A stretch of 64,000 bases of DNA from Streptomyces tuirus (GCF_014701095.1 NZ_AP023439.1:911001-975000), one strand, 5' to 3'; numbered from the stretch's first letter, positions 16,460-25,012 are shown. Notes: generated by a model not told the origin, from the sequence alone. Made by a program: numbers and translations.

Positions 16460-16981
16460 GTGCATCGAACGACGACCACAGCGACGCTCCTGGTGACCGT
16501 GGCGGTCTCGGCCCTCTCGGGCTGTACGACGGTCCCGCACCCCTCCGCGCCGGCGCCCCCGGCGGCCCCGTCCCGGCCGTCGGCGCCTCAGCCGGAGGGC
16601 GAGGCGGAGACACAGATCGTGCAGGCACCGGCCCGTGAAGCCCTGCAACTCATGGAAGAGGCGTCCCACCGCCCGAAGCCGCCCGCGTCGGCACCCCGCC
16701 CGGCCACCACGCCCGCGGCCGTCTCGCCGGACCACGGGACGTCCCGGCCCGGCCACCCCGACGCCCGCCCGCGCCCCGCCCGTCCGGAGCGCCCCGAGCC
16801 GGCCCCGCGCAGCCCCCAGCGGTCGCAGTCCCGCCCTCCGGACGTGTCGGAGTCGGTGCGGCAGGACGTCCACAGGAGCGTCCCGGACAGCGCGGACGTG
16901 TGCGCGCTGGGCAGGCGCTACGGGGGATGGCGGGCGGACAGCCCGGAGGCGACGATCTGCCGCGACACCTACGGGCGTTGA
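16460..16981 (+). CDS. Proline-rich putative lipoprotein
   Basis: 173 residues from GTG 16460. The signal peptide TATLLVTVAVSALSGC ends in an LSGC lipobox, so the Cys at about position 21 would be lipidated. The middle ~90 residues are Pro/Ala/Arg-rich. The C-terminal ~45 residues form a small domain with two Cys (VCALGRRYGGW...ICRDTYGR) that could form a disulfide. The upstream in-frame ATG at 16397 would bury the signal peptide. Function unknown. Confidence 0.7.
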   Translation: MHRTTTTATLLVTVAVSALSGCTTVPHPSAPAPPAAPSRPSAPQPEGEAETQIVQAPAREALQLMEEASHRPKPPASAPRPATTPAAVSPDHGTSRPGHPDARPRPARPERPEPAPRSPQRSQSRPPDVSESVRQDVHRSVPDSADVCALGRRYGGWRADSPEATICRDTYGR

Positions 16982-16997
16982 CTGCCGCCCCGCCACC

Positions 16998-17498
16998 TCA
17001 GGGACGCTGCCGAGGCGGCGTCCACGTCCCCGGGCCGTCCTCCCCCAGCCGGGCCTCCAGCCGTGCGATGGCCGCCCACACGCCCTCGCCGTAGCTGTCG
17101 TCGGCGAGGGCCAGCGCGGCCTCCCGGGCCCACCGCAGGTGCCTGCGGGCGGCGTCGCGGCGATCGAGCCCGATGTAGTCGTCGGCCAGATTCAGGTGCA
17201 GGGAGGGGTAGAGCGCGACCACCGCGGTCATCGCCACGGCCTCCTGCCCGGCCTCCTCTGCCGCCGTCAACGCGCGCAGGTCCCAGGCCAGTTCGTCCGC
17301 CGGGTCGTCCTGGGTGTCGGCCAGGTAGTGGGCGAGGGTGCAGCGGTGCAGCGGGTCGCCGTGCTCACCCAGTTCCGCCCACAGGCCGAGCAGCCGGTGC
17401 CGGGCCTCCTCCCGGTCCCCGGCGTGGTGCAGCATGACGACCTGCCCGATCCGGGTGAGCACGGCATCCGGCGCCGTCTGCTCCTGCCGCTCCGCCAC
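16998..17498 (-). CDS. TPR-like hypothetical protein
   Basis: 166 residues, almost all helical, with a repeated pattern of paired helices (REEARHRLLGLWAELGEHGD; DLRALTAAEEAGQEAVAMTA; LNLADDYIGLDRRDAARRHL) resembling tetratricopeptide repeats. It is related to the tetratricopeptide proteins common in Streptomyces and probably a protein-binding scaffold. Convergent with the lipoprotein gene. Partner unknown. Confidence 0.75.
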   Translation of the reverse strand: MAERQEQTAPDAVLTRIGQVVMLHHAGDREEARHRLLGLWAELGEHGDPLHRCTLAHYLADTQDDPADELAWDLRALTAAEEAGQEAVAMTAVVALYPSLHLNLADDYIGLDRRDAARRHLRWAREAALALADDSYGEGVWAAIARLEARLGEDGPGTWTPPRQRP

Positions 17499-17619
17499 GA
17501 CGCCCTCCGCGCACTCGCCGGCTGTTGCTGCCGACGCTAACCGCAGGCGGGGGCGATCCGGCTCAGGCGGCTCCGGACGGCGCCGGGCCCGTCACGGCAC
17601 GGCCGTACGACCGCGGGCC

Positions 17620-18303
17620 TCAGCCCAGGTTCGGGATCGTCCAGTCGATCGGCGTGTGCCCCTGCGCCGCCACCGCCTGGTCGATCTGCGTGAAGGGGCG
17701 CGAGCCGAAGAACTTCTTCGCCGACAGGGGCGAGGGGTGCGCGCCCTTGACCACGACGTGCCGCGACTCGTCGATCAGGGGCAGCTTCTTCTGCGCGTAG
17801 TTGCCCCAGAGCACGAAGACCGCCGGGTCGGGGCGCTCGGCCACGGCCCGGATCACCGCGTCGGTGAACTTCTCCCAGCCGCGGCCCTTGTGCGAGTTGG
17901 CCTCGCCCGCGCGGACCGTGAGCACCGCGTTGAGCAGCAGGACGCCCTGCTCGGCCCAGGGCATCAGATAGCCGTTGTCCGGGATCGGCGTGCCCAGCTC
18001 CTGGTGCATCTCCTTGTAGATGTTGCGCAGGGACGGCGGGACCCGCACGCCCGGCCGGACCGAGAAGCACAGCCCGTGCCCCTGCCCTTCGCCGTGGTAC
18101 GGGTCCTGACCGAGGATCAGGACCTTGACCCTGTCGTACGGCGTGGCGTCCAGCGCCGCGAAGACCTCCTCGCGCGGCGGATAGACGGGACCCTTCGCCC
18201 GCTCCTCCTCGACGAACTCCGTCAGCTCCTTGAACCAGGGCTGCTGCAGCTCGTCGCCCAGAACCCCGCGCCAGGACTCGGGCAGCATGGCGATGTCGGT
18301 CAC
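17620..18303 (-). CDS. ung: Uracil-DNA glycosylase (family 1)
   Basis: 227 residues from GTG 18303, with a GAGGA upstream. Family-1 UDG motifs are clear: GQDPYHGEGQGHGLCFSV (catalytic Asp and water-activating loop), then LLLNAVLTV (uracil recognition) and HPSPLSAKKFFGS (the His-containing DNA-intercalation loop). It removes uracil from DNA in base-excision repair. Longer frames to 18510 lack any matching N-terminus. Confidence 0.95.
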   Translation of the reverse strand: MTDIAMLPESWRGVLGDELQQPWFKELTEFVEEERAKGPVYPPREEVFAALDATPYDRVKVLILGQDPYHGEGQGHGLCFSVRPGVRVPPSLRNIYKEMHQELGTPIPDNGYLMPWAEQGVLLLNAVLTVRAGEANSHKGRGWEKFTDAVIRAVAERPDPAVFVLWGNYAQKKLPLIDESRHVVVKGAHPSPLSAKKFFGSRPFTQIDQAVAAQGHTPIDWTIPNLG

Positions 18304-18390
18304 GTCAATGTCCTCACGATGTGCGGTCACTTCCAGGCCACAGAACCTACAGGCGACCACTGACAACGCGCCCGGGAAAGCCGGTGCCGG

Positions 18391-18407
18391 ACCGCCTACC
18401 AGGCGGT
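18391..18407. terminator. Hairpin overlapping the stop codon of the binding-protein gene
   Basis: ACCGCCT-acc-AGGCGGT forms a 7-bp stem that spans the stop codon of the gene ending at 18396. The loop is only 3 bases. It would end that transcript before ung. Confidence 0.4.
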
Positions 18408-19982
18408 CTTGCGGTGCAGCTCCCACAGCATCATGATCGTCGACGGGTCCATGGCCCGCTCGGCGCCCGAGATGTCCCGGCTGGCCGCCACGTACTGCCG
18501 GCCCTGCCACAGCGGCAGCAGCCGCGCGTCGTCCACGAGAACCTGCTGGGCCTCCTCGAACTCCTTCACCACGTTCGCGCGGTCGCTCTCCCGGCGCGAG
18601 CGGGGCAGCAGATCGCCGGTGATCTCGGGGGCCGGGTAGGGCGTGCCGAGGGCGTTCTGGTCGCCGACGAACGGCGCGATGAAGTTCTCGGCGTCCGGGA
18701 AGTCGGGGAACCAGCCGCGGCCGAACACCGGGTACTCGCCCTTCTGGTAGCCCTCGACGTAGGTCTTCCAGGGGCGGCTCTTCAGGCTGATCGAGAACAG
18801 GCCGGAAGCCTCGAGCTGGCGCTTCAGCTCCTTGAACTCCCCGGCGGTCTCGGAGCCGTAGCGGTCGCTCGTGTACCAGAAGGTGAGCGGGACGCGCTGG
18901 TTGATGCCCGCGTCGGTGAGGATCTTGCGGGCCTTGGCGACGTCGGGGTCGCCGTAGTCGTCGAAGAAGCCCGTGGTGTGGCCGGTGAGGCCCTTGGGGA
19001 CCATGGAGTAGAGCGGGTCGACGGTGTCCTTGTAGACCTTGTGGGCGATCGCCGCCCGGTCGACGACCTGCGCGATGGCCTGGCGGACGGCCTTCTTGTT
19101 CGCCCAGGCGTCCTTCGGGTTGAACACCAGGTAGTTGATGTCGGTGCCGGTGCCCTCGACGAGCTGGATCTCCTCGTCCTTGGAGGACTTGCTCTGGAGC
19201 TCGACGACGTCACCGGCGGCCAGACCGCGGTAGGTCACGTCGATCTTCTCGTCCCGCAGGGCCTTCACCATGGTGGCGGAGTCCTGGTAGTAGCGGATGG
19301 TGACCGCGTCGTTCCGGCGCTCCGCGTAGCCCTTGTAGGAGTCGTTGCGCACGAGGACGGCTTCCTTGCCGTCGGAGTACGAGTCGAGTCTGTACGGCCC
19401 GGACCCGACCACGTCACTGCCCTTGCGCAGGCGGTTCTCCGGGTAGGCCTCCGGGGACACGATCGACATGGCGGGGGTGGCGAGCACGAACGGGAAGGTG
19501 GCGTCCGGCTTGTTGAGGTGGAAGATCACCTCGCGGTCGTTCGGCGCCTGGACCCGCTCGAGGCTGCCCAGCAGACCCGCGGGACCGCCGTTGACGTTGA
19601 TCTTGCGGATCCGGTCGAACGAGTACTTCACCGCCCGGGCGTCGAGCGCGTCGCCGTCGGAGAACGTCAGGCCCTCGCGCAGCTCACAGCGGTAGACCTG
19701 GTTCGACGCGTCGCTGAAGTCGCACTTCTCCGCGGCGTCCGGCTGGGGCGTGCTCGCGCCCGTCGGATAGCTCAGGAGCGTCTGGTAGATGTTGCGGAAC
19801 AGCTCCCAGGAGCTGTCCCACGAAGCGGCAGGGTCGAGCGTGCTGGGCGCACTGGTGGTGCCCAGGACGATCGGTCCCTCGTCCTCCGGGGTGTCGGACG
19901 ACAGCACGCCACATCCGGCGAGCAGGGCCGATATGGACGCGATGGCCGCCACCCGCCGCAGGCACCGGTTCCGGTTGAACAC
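18396..19982 (-). CDS. ABC transporter substrate-binding lipoprotein (SBP family 5)
   Basis: 528 residues from GTG 19982 (FNRNRCLRRVAA), where GAGG stands 9 bases upstream; a GTG two codons earlier is too close to it. The signal peptide ends in the lipobox LLAGC. The body has the family-5 signature region (REGLTFSDGDALDARAVKYS) and the usual C-terminal IAPFVGDQNALGTPY-type segment. By family it binds oligopeptides or other extended ligands at the cell surface. No permease or ATPase gene is adjacent, so it serves a transporter encoded elsewhere or acts alone. Confidence 0.9.
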   Translation of the reverse strand: MFNRNRCLRRVAAIASISALLAGCGVLSSDTPEDEGPIVLGTTSAPSTLDPAASWDSSWELFRNIYQTLLSYPTGASTPQPDAAEKCDFSDASNQVYRCELREGLTFSDGDALDARAVKYSFDRIRKINVNGGPAGLLGSLERVQAPNDREVIFHLNKPDATFPFVLATPAMSIVSPEAYPENRLRKGSDVVGSGPYRLDSYSDGKEAVLVRNDSYKGYAERRNDAVTIRYYQDSATMVKALRDEKIDVTYRGLAAGDVVELQSKSSKDEEIQLVEGTGTDINYLVFNPKDAWANKKAVRQAIAQVVDRAAIAHKVYKDTVDPLYSMVPKGLTGHTTGFFDDYGDPDVAKARKILTDAGINQRVPLTFWYTSDRYGSETAGEFKELKRQLEASGLFSISLKSRPWKTYVEGYQKGEYPVFGRGWFPDFPDAENFIAPFVGDQNALGTPYPAPEITGDLLPRSRRESDRANVVKEFEEAQQVLVDDARLLPLWQGRQYVAASRDISGAERAMDPSTIMMLWELHRKTAW

Positions 19983-20123
19983 GCGCACGCTCCTCGATCT
20001 GCCATACCAAGGGTCGGCAGACCATACCGCAGTGCCGGGCCCGCTGACCCTCCCCGGTACATGACCTCTTGATCGATAAACCCTTGACGACGTTGTCATC
20101 GCGATTTGCGGTGTTTTTACGCC

Positions 20124-20160
20124 GACACGGGCGCCGTTTGTGTCAACGGGCGCCCGTGCC
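20124..20160. terminator. Strong hairpin after the short-chain dehydrogenase operon
   Basis: CACGGGCGC (20126-20134) pairs with GCGCCCGTG (20150-20158) around a 15-base loop, directly downstream (minus strand) of the gene ending at 20182. The rest of 19983-20181 is AT-richer spacer holding the promoter of the binding-protein gene. Confidence 0.7.
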
Positions 20161-20181
20161 GATCCGCGTGCCCGGTCCTCG

Positions 20182-20940
20182 TCAGCCGGTTCCGGCGTTG
20201 AGGAAGATGCCGCCGTCCACCACGAGCGTCTGGCCGGTGACCCAGTCGGACTGCTCGGAGGTGAGGAACGCGGCAGCGCCCCCGATGTCGGAGGGCACGC
20301 CCAGCCGGCCCAGCGGGTAGGCCGCCGCGGCCTCATCCTCCCGGCCCTCGTACAGGGCCTGGGCGAACTTGGTCTTCACGACCGCCGGGGCGATCGCGTT
20401 GACCCGCACCTTGGGCGCGAACTCGTGCGCGAGCTGCACGGTCAGGTTGATCATCGCGGCCTTGCTGACGCCGTACGCGCCGATGAACGGCGAGGGTGAC
20501 AGGCCCGCGACCGAGGCGATGTTGACGATCGCGCCGCCGTTGTCCTTCTGCCAGGCGTGCCAGGTCCGCTGGGCGAAGCCGAGCGCCGAGACGACGTTGG
20601 TCTCGAAGACCTTGCGGGCGACGTTCAGGTCGAGGTCGGCGATCGGCCCGAACACGGGGTTCGTGCCCGCGTTGTTGACCAGGTAGTCGACGCGGCCGAA
20701 GGCCTCCATCGTGCGCTCGACGGCGACGGCCTGGTGGGCCTCGTCGTGCGCCTTGCCCGCCACGTAGACCGCGCGGTCGGCGCCGAGCTGCTCGACGGCC
20801 TCCTTGAGGGCGTCCTCGTTGCGGCCGGTGATGCACACGCGGTCGCCGCGCGCGATCAGGGCCTCGGCGACGCCGTAGCCGATGCCGCGGCTGGCGCCCG
20901 TGACGAGGGCGACCTTGCCGGAGAGTTCCACGGAAGTCAT
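20182..20940 (-). CDS. Short-chain dehydrogenase/reductase
   Basis: 252 residues, a classical SDR. The NAD(P)-binding motif is TGASRGIG (TGxxxGxG), followed by NNAG, the catalytic Ser in NIASVAG and the YxxxK in YGVSKAA. The C-terminus ends in VDGGIFLNAGTG, as in FabG-like reductases. It lies 12 bases downstream of a second SDR gene on the same strand, so the two are probably co-transcribed. It may reduce 3-oxoacyl chains or another carbonyl. Confidence 0.9.
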   Translation of the reverse strand: MTSVELSGKVALVTGASRGIGYGVAEALIARGDRVCITGRNEDALKEAVEQLGADRAVYVAGKAHDEAHQAVAVERTMEAFGRVDYLVNNAGTNPVFGPIADLDLNVARKVFETNVVSALGFAQRTWHAWQKDNGGAIVNIASVAGLSPSPFIGAYGVSKAAMINLTVQLAHEFAPKVRVNAIAPAVVKTKFAQALYEGREDEAAAAYPLGRLGVPSDIGGAAAFLTSEQSDWVTGQTLVVDGGIFLNAGTG

Positions 20941-20952
20941 GTCAGTTCGTCC

Positions 20953-21714
20953 TTAGTCGAGCGGTCCGCCGGCCACGTACAGCACCTGGCCGGAGACGAA
21001 TCCGGCGGCCTCGCCGGTGAAGAAGGCGATGGCGTTGGCGATGTCCTCCGGCTCACCGACCCGGGCCACCGGGATCTGGGTGGCGGCGGCGGCCTTGAAG
21101 TCCTCGAAGCCCATGCCGACACGGTCGGCGGTGGCCTTGGTCATCTCGGTCGCGATGAAGCCGGGGGCGACGGAGTTGGCGGTGACGCCGAACTTGCCGA
21201 GCTCCTTGGCGAGGGTCTTGGTGAAGCCCTGCAGGCCCGCCTTGGCGGCCGAGTAGTTCACCTGGCCGCGGTTGCCGAGCGCGGACGACGACGACAGGTT
21301 GACGATCCGGCCGAAGCCCGCGTCGACCATGTGCTTCTGACAGGCCTTGGACATCAGGAAGGCGCCGCGCAGGTGCACGTTCATGACGGTGTCCCAGTCG
21401 GAGACGCTCATCTTGAAGAGCAGGTTGTCGCGCAGCACGCCCGCGTTGTTGACCAGGATGGTCGGCGCGCCGAGCTCCTCGGCGATCCGCGCGACGGCCG
21501 CCTCGACCTGTGCCTCGTCCGAGACGTCGCACCCGACCGCGATGGCCTTGCCGCCGGCGGCCGTGATCTTCTCGACGGTGTCCTTGCAAGCCGCCTCGTC
21601 GAGGTCGAGCACGGCGACCGCGCGGCCCTCGGCGGCCAGTCGTACGGCGGTGGCGGCACCGATACCGCGCGCGGCACCGGTCACGACGGCAACCCGCTGG
21701 TCAGTGGTGGACAT
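20953..21714 (-). CDS. fabG: 3-oxoacyl-[ACP] reductase-like SDR
   Basis: 253 residues. It has TGAARGIG, NNAGVLRDNLLFKM (strongly FabG-like), the catalytic Ser in LSSSSALG, YSAAKAG and an NSVAPGFIATEMT loop. These are the features of NADPH-dependent 3-oxoacyl-ACP reductases of type II fatty-acid synthesis. Streptomyces carry several FabG paralogues, so this is probably an accessory one. It is first gene of a two-gene operon with the SDR downstream. Confidence 0.9.
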   Translation of the reverse strand: MSTTDQRVAVVTGAARGIGAATAVRLAAEGRAVAVLDLDEAACKDTVEKITAAGGKAIAVGCDVSDEAQVEAAVARIAEELGAPTILVNNAGVLRDNLLFKMSVSDWDTVMNVHLRGAFLMSKACQKHMVDAGFGRIVNLSSSSALGNRGQVNYSAAKAGLQGFTKTLAKELGKFGVTANSVAPGFIATEMTKATADRVGMGFEDFKAAAATQIPVARVGEPEDIANAIAFFTGEAAGFVSGQVLYVAGGPLD

Positions 21715-21730
21715 GACTGCTACTCCTCAG

Positions 21731-21750
21731 GTGAGCGACCGCTTAGTACC
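21731..21750. promoter_or_regulatory. TetR-type operator-like sequence before the fabG-like gene
   Basis: GGTACTAAGCGGTCGCTCAC (minus-strand reading) contains AAGCG-GT-CGCTC, a short dyad typical of TetR/FadR-like sites in front of fatty-acid genes in actinomycetes. No TetR gene is adjacent, so this is weak evidence. Confidence 0.3.
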
Positions 21751-21942
21751 TTCAGTGGGTGTGACGCTAGAAGCCCTGGCACGCGGTGTCAACGGCCGCG
21801 GGCGGCATGTGATCCATCACCCGGGCCCACCCTGCCCGGCAGCGCCCTCAGGGACACCCGATCGGCCCATGGCCACGCGCCGCCGCACGTCTCGGCGCCT
21901 AGCGTCGGAGCGCGGCCACCGTGGCCGGAAGGGAGGCGCGCC

Positions 21943-22413
21943 ATGCGCCGTCGCACCGGTGCCATCGGCACGCTGATCGCGATCGCCGCGATCGTGCCGC
22001 TGGCCGACCCCGCTCACGCCCGGCAGGACCTGGACTGCCGCGACTTCGCCTTCCAGGAGGACGCGCAGGCCGTCTTCGACGCGGATCCGAGTGATCCCAA
22101 CAGGCTGGACGAGGACCAGGGCCCCGACGACGGTGTCGCATGCGACGCGCTGACCCGCCGCGGGATCATCAACCCCACGACGTCGCCCACCATGTCCCCC
22201 AGCGCCTCCGCCAGTCCTTCCGTCAGTCCCTCCGCCAGCCCCACGGTTCCGGCCACCGTCACGCCCACGGCCGTCCCGACCCAAGGGGTGCGGGGCGGAC
22301 TCGGGGGCGGGGTGGCCTCGGGGCCGAGCGGCTGGGAGACCGGGATCGGCCTGGCCTTCGCGGCGGGTGCCGCCCTCGCCGCCGGGTACGCGGTGAAGCG
22401 CCGCCGGTCCTGA
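21943..22413 (+). CDS. Secreted surface protein with Excalibur-like calcium motif and C-terminal anchor
   Basis: 156 residues. GGGAGG precedes ATG 21943. A signal peptide (MRRRTGAIGTLIAIAAIVP... cleaved near AHA) is followed by CRDFAFQEDAQAVFDAD and DPNRLDEDQGPDDGVACD, resembling the Excalibur domain with its D-x-D-x-D-G-x-x-C pattern. A Ser/Pro/Thr-rich stalk (residues ~75-110) leads to a C-terminal membrane helix and the positive tail KRRRS, so the protein is probably held in the membrane facing outwards. Calcium binding is inferred from the domain. Confidence 0.8.
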   Translation: MRRRTGAIGTLIAIAAIVPLADPAHARQDLDCRDFAFQEDAQAVFDADPSDPNRLDEDQGPDDGVACDALTRRGIINPTTSPTMSPSASASPSVSPSASPTVPATVTPTAVPTQGVRGGLGGGVASGPSGWETGIGLAFAAGAALAAGYAVKRRRS

Positions 22414-22427
22414 CGGCGGGGCGTTCC

Positions 22428-22841
22428 TCACCTCACCAGCAGGTCCACCAACCGCCCGGTCTCCGCCGCCGGGTCCGTGGTCAGGCCGGTGTGCACCGGG
22501 CCGGGCTGGACGATCGTGGAGCGGGGGGCGACGAGCCAGCGGAAGCGGCGGCCCGGGTCGTCGGCAGCCGCCTGCCCGGCCGCGGTACCGCCCGCGCACA
22601 GGCTCTCCACGGCCCGCAGGGCGGCCCGCACCCCGGCCACGTCGGCGCGGGGGTCGAGGGCCAGCAGACGGGTCTCGTCGAGGTGGGTGCGGGCACCGAC
22701 GTAGGACGCGGCGCGGCAGTAGACGAGGACGCCGGCGTTGATGCACTCGCCGCGTTCGACGCGCGGGACGACGCGCAGGACGGCGTACTCGTAGACCTGG
22801 CGGTCCCGCGGGCCGCCCTTGATGATGTGCCGGTCGTTCAC
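22428..22841 (-). CDS. DUF3037 family protein, partner of the HipA-like kinase
   Basis: 137 residues from GTG 22841. This GTG overlaps the TGA of the upstream kinase gene by 4 bases (GTGA), so translation is probably coupled. The DUF3037 core begins YEYAVLRVVPRVERGECINA and continues with LVYCRAASY. The family has no established biochemical role but recurs beside HipA-like kinases in actinomycetes. It may bind or be modified by the kinase, which is inference. Confidence 0.85.
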   Translation of the reverse strand: MNDRHIIKGGPRDRQVYEYAVLRVVPRVERGECINAGVLVYCRAASYVGARTHLDETRLLALDPRADVAGVRAALRAVESLCAGGTAAGQAAADDPGRRFRWLVAPRSTIVQPGPVHTGLTTDPAAETGRLVDLLVR

Positions 22842-23593
22842 TTCAGCCCCTGGATGCGGTCGTGGATGTCGGCGGCCCGGGCCAGCAGCGGGCGCGCGTA
22901 CGCCTGCCTGAGGTCGTCCGGCGTGGCGAAGCCGGGTTCGTCCAGGAGCCAGGTGTCCGGGATCTGCGCGGTGACGTCGGCGAGGAGTTCCTCGGTGACC
23001 AGGGGCGCCAACTCGGCTGCGGCGGCGGTGACATCGGGGGCGAAGGACGCCAGCGCGTGGTCGGAGGCGTCGTAGGGGCGGGCGGTGGAGGCCTGGACGC
23101 CGGGCCAGTTGTGGTGCCAGATCATCGTCGCGCCGTGGTCGACGAGCCACAACTCGCCCCGCCACCTGAGCAGGTTGGGGTTGCGCCAGGACCGGTCGAC
23201 GTTGTTGATCAGGGCGTCGAACCAGACGACCCGGCCGGCCTCCCCGGGGCTCACCGGGAACGCCAGCGGGTCGAAGCCGAGCGCGCCGGAGAGGAAGTCC
23301 ATGCCGAGGTTGGTGCCGCCGCTGGACCTGAGCAGGCTCTGCACCTGCTCGTCCGGTTCGCCGAGGCCCAGTTCCGGGTCGAGTGCGACGGTGACCAGGC
23401 GCGGCATCCGCAGCCCCAGCCGGCGGGCGAGTTCCCCGCAGACCACCTCGGCGACGAGTGTCTTGCGGCCCTGTCCGGCACCGGTGAACTTCATCACGTA
23501 GGTGCCGAAGTCGTCGGCCTCGACCAGGCCGGGCAGCGAACCGCCCTCGCGCAGGGGCGCGATGAAACGGGTCGCGATCACTTCCTTGAGCAT
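22838..23593 (-). CDS. HipA-like kinase (single-domain HipA_2 type)
   Basis: 251 residues, shorter than E. coli HipA (~440) because the N-subdomain 1 is missing. The P-loop-like region is KFTGAGQGRKTLVAE. The catalytic loop is NNVDRSWRNPNLL (N-x-D-R-x-x-x-N form), and the metal-binding Asp is in LWLVDHGA. It should fold as a Ser/Thr kinase. TAACCT (23600-23605) ends 6 bases before the ATG, indicating a leaderless mRNA. No HipB-type antitoxin is present; the following gene encodes DUF3037 instead. Confidence 0.85.
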   Translation of the reverse strand: MLKEVIATRFIAPLREGGSLPGLVEADDFGTYVMKFTGAGQGRKTLVAEVVCGELARRLGLRMPRLVTVALDPELGLGEPDEQVQSLLRSSGGTNLGMDFLSGALGFDPLAFPVSPGEAGRVVWFDALINNVDRSWRNPNLLRWRGELWLVDHGATMIWHHNWPGVQASTARPYDASDHALASFAPDVTAAAAELAPLVTEELLADVTAQIPDTWLLDEPGFATPDDLRQAYARPLLARAADIHDRIQGLK

Positions 23594-23791
23594 CGCCCCA
23601 GGTTACTGACGCACCCGGCGGCCGCGGTGAGGGCCTCGCGGCGGGGTGGGCCGGAACCCGACAGCGAACCGACAGCTCCGCTTTACCCGTGTCCTTCCGG
23701 GATCGGGTCAGGATTTCGGCATGGTCTGAACAGCCGGTCCGCAAGGGCCGTACCTCTCCGCAGATCACGAATCCCCGGAAGGAACGTCAGC

Positions 23792-24280
23792 ATGACCAGC
23801 GAATCAGTTCAGCCGATGTCGGGACCGAGCCGCCGCACGGTCGTGGCGGCGGTCGGCGCGGCGGGGCTCACCGTGGCGCTGACGGCGTGCGGGTCGGAGG
23901 ACAAGGCGTCCGACCCGTCCACCGAACAGGGCGCCGCCGGCGGCGGCGCGACGAACGACGGAGCCGGCTCGTCCGGCGGGGCGGGAGCCGGTGGCGCGGC
24001 GCTCGCGAAGACCGCCGACATCCCCGAGGGCAGCGGCAAGATCTTCAAGGACGAGAAGGTGGTGGTCTCGCAGCCGGCCACGGGCGACTACAAGGCCTTC
24101 TCGACGATCTGCACCCACCAGAAGTGCCCGATGGTGGACCTCAAGGACGACATCATCTCCTGCGCCTGCCACGGCAGTCAGTTCTCCGTCCTCGACGGCA
24201 GCGTGAAGAAGGGGCCGGCGGTCCAGCCGCTGGAGGCGAAGCAGATCAGCGTGAACGGCGACTCCATCACGCTCGCCTGA
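23792..24280 (+). CDS. Rieske [2Fe-2S] Tat-exported lipoprotein
   Basis: 162 residues. GGAAGGA precedes ATG 23792. The N-terminus has twin arginines (SRRTVVAAVGAAGLTVAL) and the lipobox LTAC. A Gly/Ala/Ser linker follows, then the Rieske domain with cluster ligands in CTHQKC and CACHGSQFS. This implies Tat export of a folded iron-sulfur protein anchored by lipid outside the membrane. It is not the large Rieske subunit of cytochrome bc1. The 3' end overlaps the convergent gene by 14 bases. The electron partner is unknown. Confidence 0.92.
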   Translation: MTSESVQPMSGPSRRTVVAAVGAAGLTVALTACGSEDKASDPSTEQGAAGGGATNDGAGSSGGAGAGGAALAKTADIPEGSGKIFKDEKVVVSQPATGDYKAFSTICTHQKCPMVDLKDDIISCACHGSQFSVLDGSVKKGPAVQPLEAKQISVNGDSITLA

Positions 24281-24917
24281 CCCCGTCCGGACACTCCAGG
24301 CACGCCAGCACCTCGTCCGTGGTCGCGACCGTGGCGACCAACGCGAGGGTGTGGCGGATCATCGCGGGGGTGTAGTCGGACGGCACTCCCGCGATGGCGT
24401 CCGCCGGGACGACGACGGTGTAGCCGCGGTTCACGGCGTCGAACACGGCGTTGGGCACGGCCACGTTGGCCGAGACCCCGGTGACGATCAGCGTGCGGCA
24501 GCCGAGGTTGCGCAGCAGTGGGTCGACGTCGGTGCCCTGCACGGGTGACAGGCCGTGCAGACGCCGTACGACGAGGTCCTCCTCGGCCACCTCGATCGGG
24601 GCGGCGACCCGCACCGCCGGTGTGCCGGTCAGCTGCTGGACGGGCAGCCGTGCGGCGGCGCGGAACAGACGGGCGTTGCCGTTGGCGCCGCGGCCGTCGG
24701 GGCGGCGCTCGGCGATGGCGTGCACCACTTGGACGCCCCCGGTGTGCGCGGCCGCCACGAGACGGGCGACGTTGGCGAGGGCACCGCCGGTGCGTGCCTG
24801 TGCGGCGAGTTCGGGCAGGGCGCTGTCCTCCCCGACGACGCCCTCCTGGCACTCGACGGTGAGCAGCACGGTGGTGCGCGGTTCGAGGAGCTCGCTGAGG
24901 GCTTCGTTCGAGGGCAC
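24267..24917 (-). CDS. Isochorismatase-fold protein lacking canonical catalytic residues
   Basis: 216 residues from GTG 24917 (VPSNEALSELL). The overall fold is of cysteine-hydrolase/isochorismatase type: TVLLTVECQEGVVG at the first strand, then LVVRRLHG and VTGVSANVAVPNAVFDAVNRG. The family's Asp (usually in D-x-Q) is Glu here (VECQEG), the Lys position carries Arg (VRR), and the nucleophilic Cys (usually N-x-C-V) is Ala (NVAVPN). Either it is not a hydrolase, or it uses different chemistry as in Cys-less isochorismatases such as PhzD. Convergent with the Rieske gene. Confidence 0.8.
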   Translation of the reverse strand: MPSNEALSELLEPRTTVLLTVECQEGVVGEDSALPELAAQARTGGALANVARLVAAAHTGGVQVVHAIAERRPDGRGANGNARLFRAAARLPVQQLTGTPAVRVAAPIEVAEEDLVVRRLHGLSPVQGTDVDPLLRNLGCRTLIVTGVSANVAVPNAVFDAVNRGYTVVVPADAIAGVPSDYTPAMIRHTLALVATVATTDEVLACLECPDGVRRA

Positions 24918-24995
24918 GGGTTTCCCCCTGTCACCGGCGGCCGGGCGGGCGAGCGTAGCCACCATTGCGCACGGACGGAAGAGCACTCATCCTTT

Positions 24996-25012
24996 TCTGA
25001 CGTGATGTCAGA
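24996..25012. promoter_or_regulatory. 17-bp dyad between divergent genes
   Basis: TCTGAC-gtgat-GTCAGA is a perfect 6+6 inverted repeat, 79 bases from the isochorismatase-like start and 39 from the PPOX start. It is operator-like in size; the cognate regulator is not evident. Confidence 0.45.

Noticed and set aside
18321..20072. 583-codon + strand frame opposite ung and the binding-protein gene
   Set aside because: Antisense shadow of clear SBP family 5 and uracil-DNA glycosylase genes; no family motifs.
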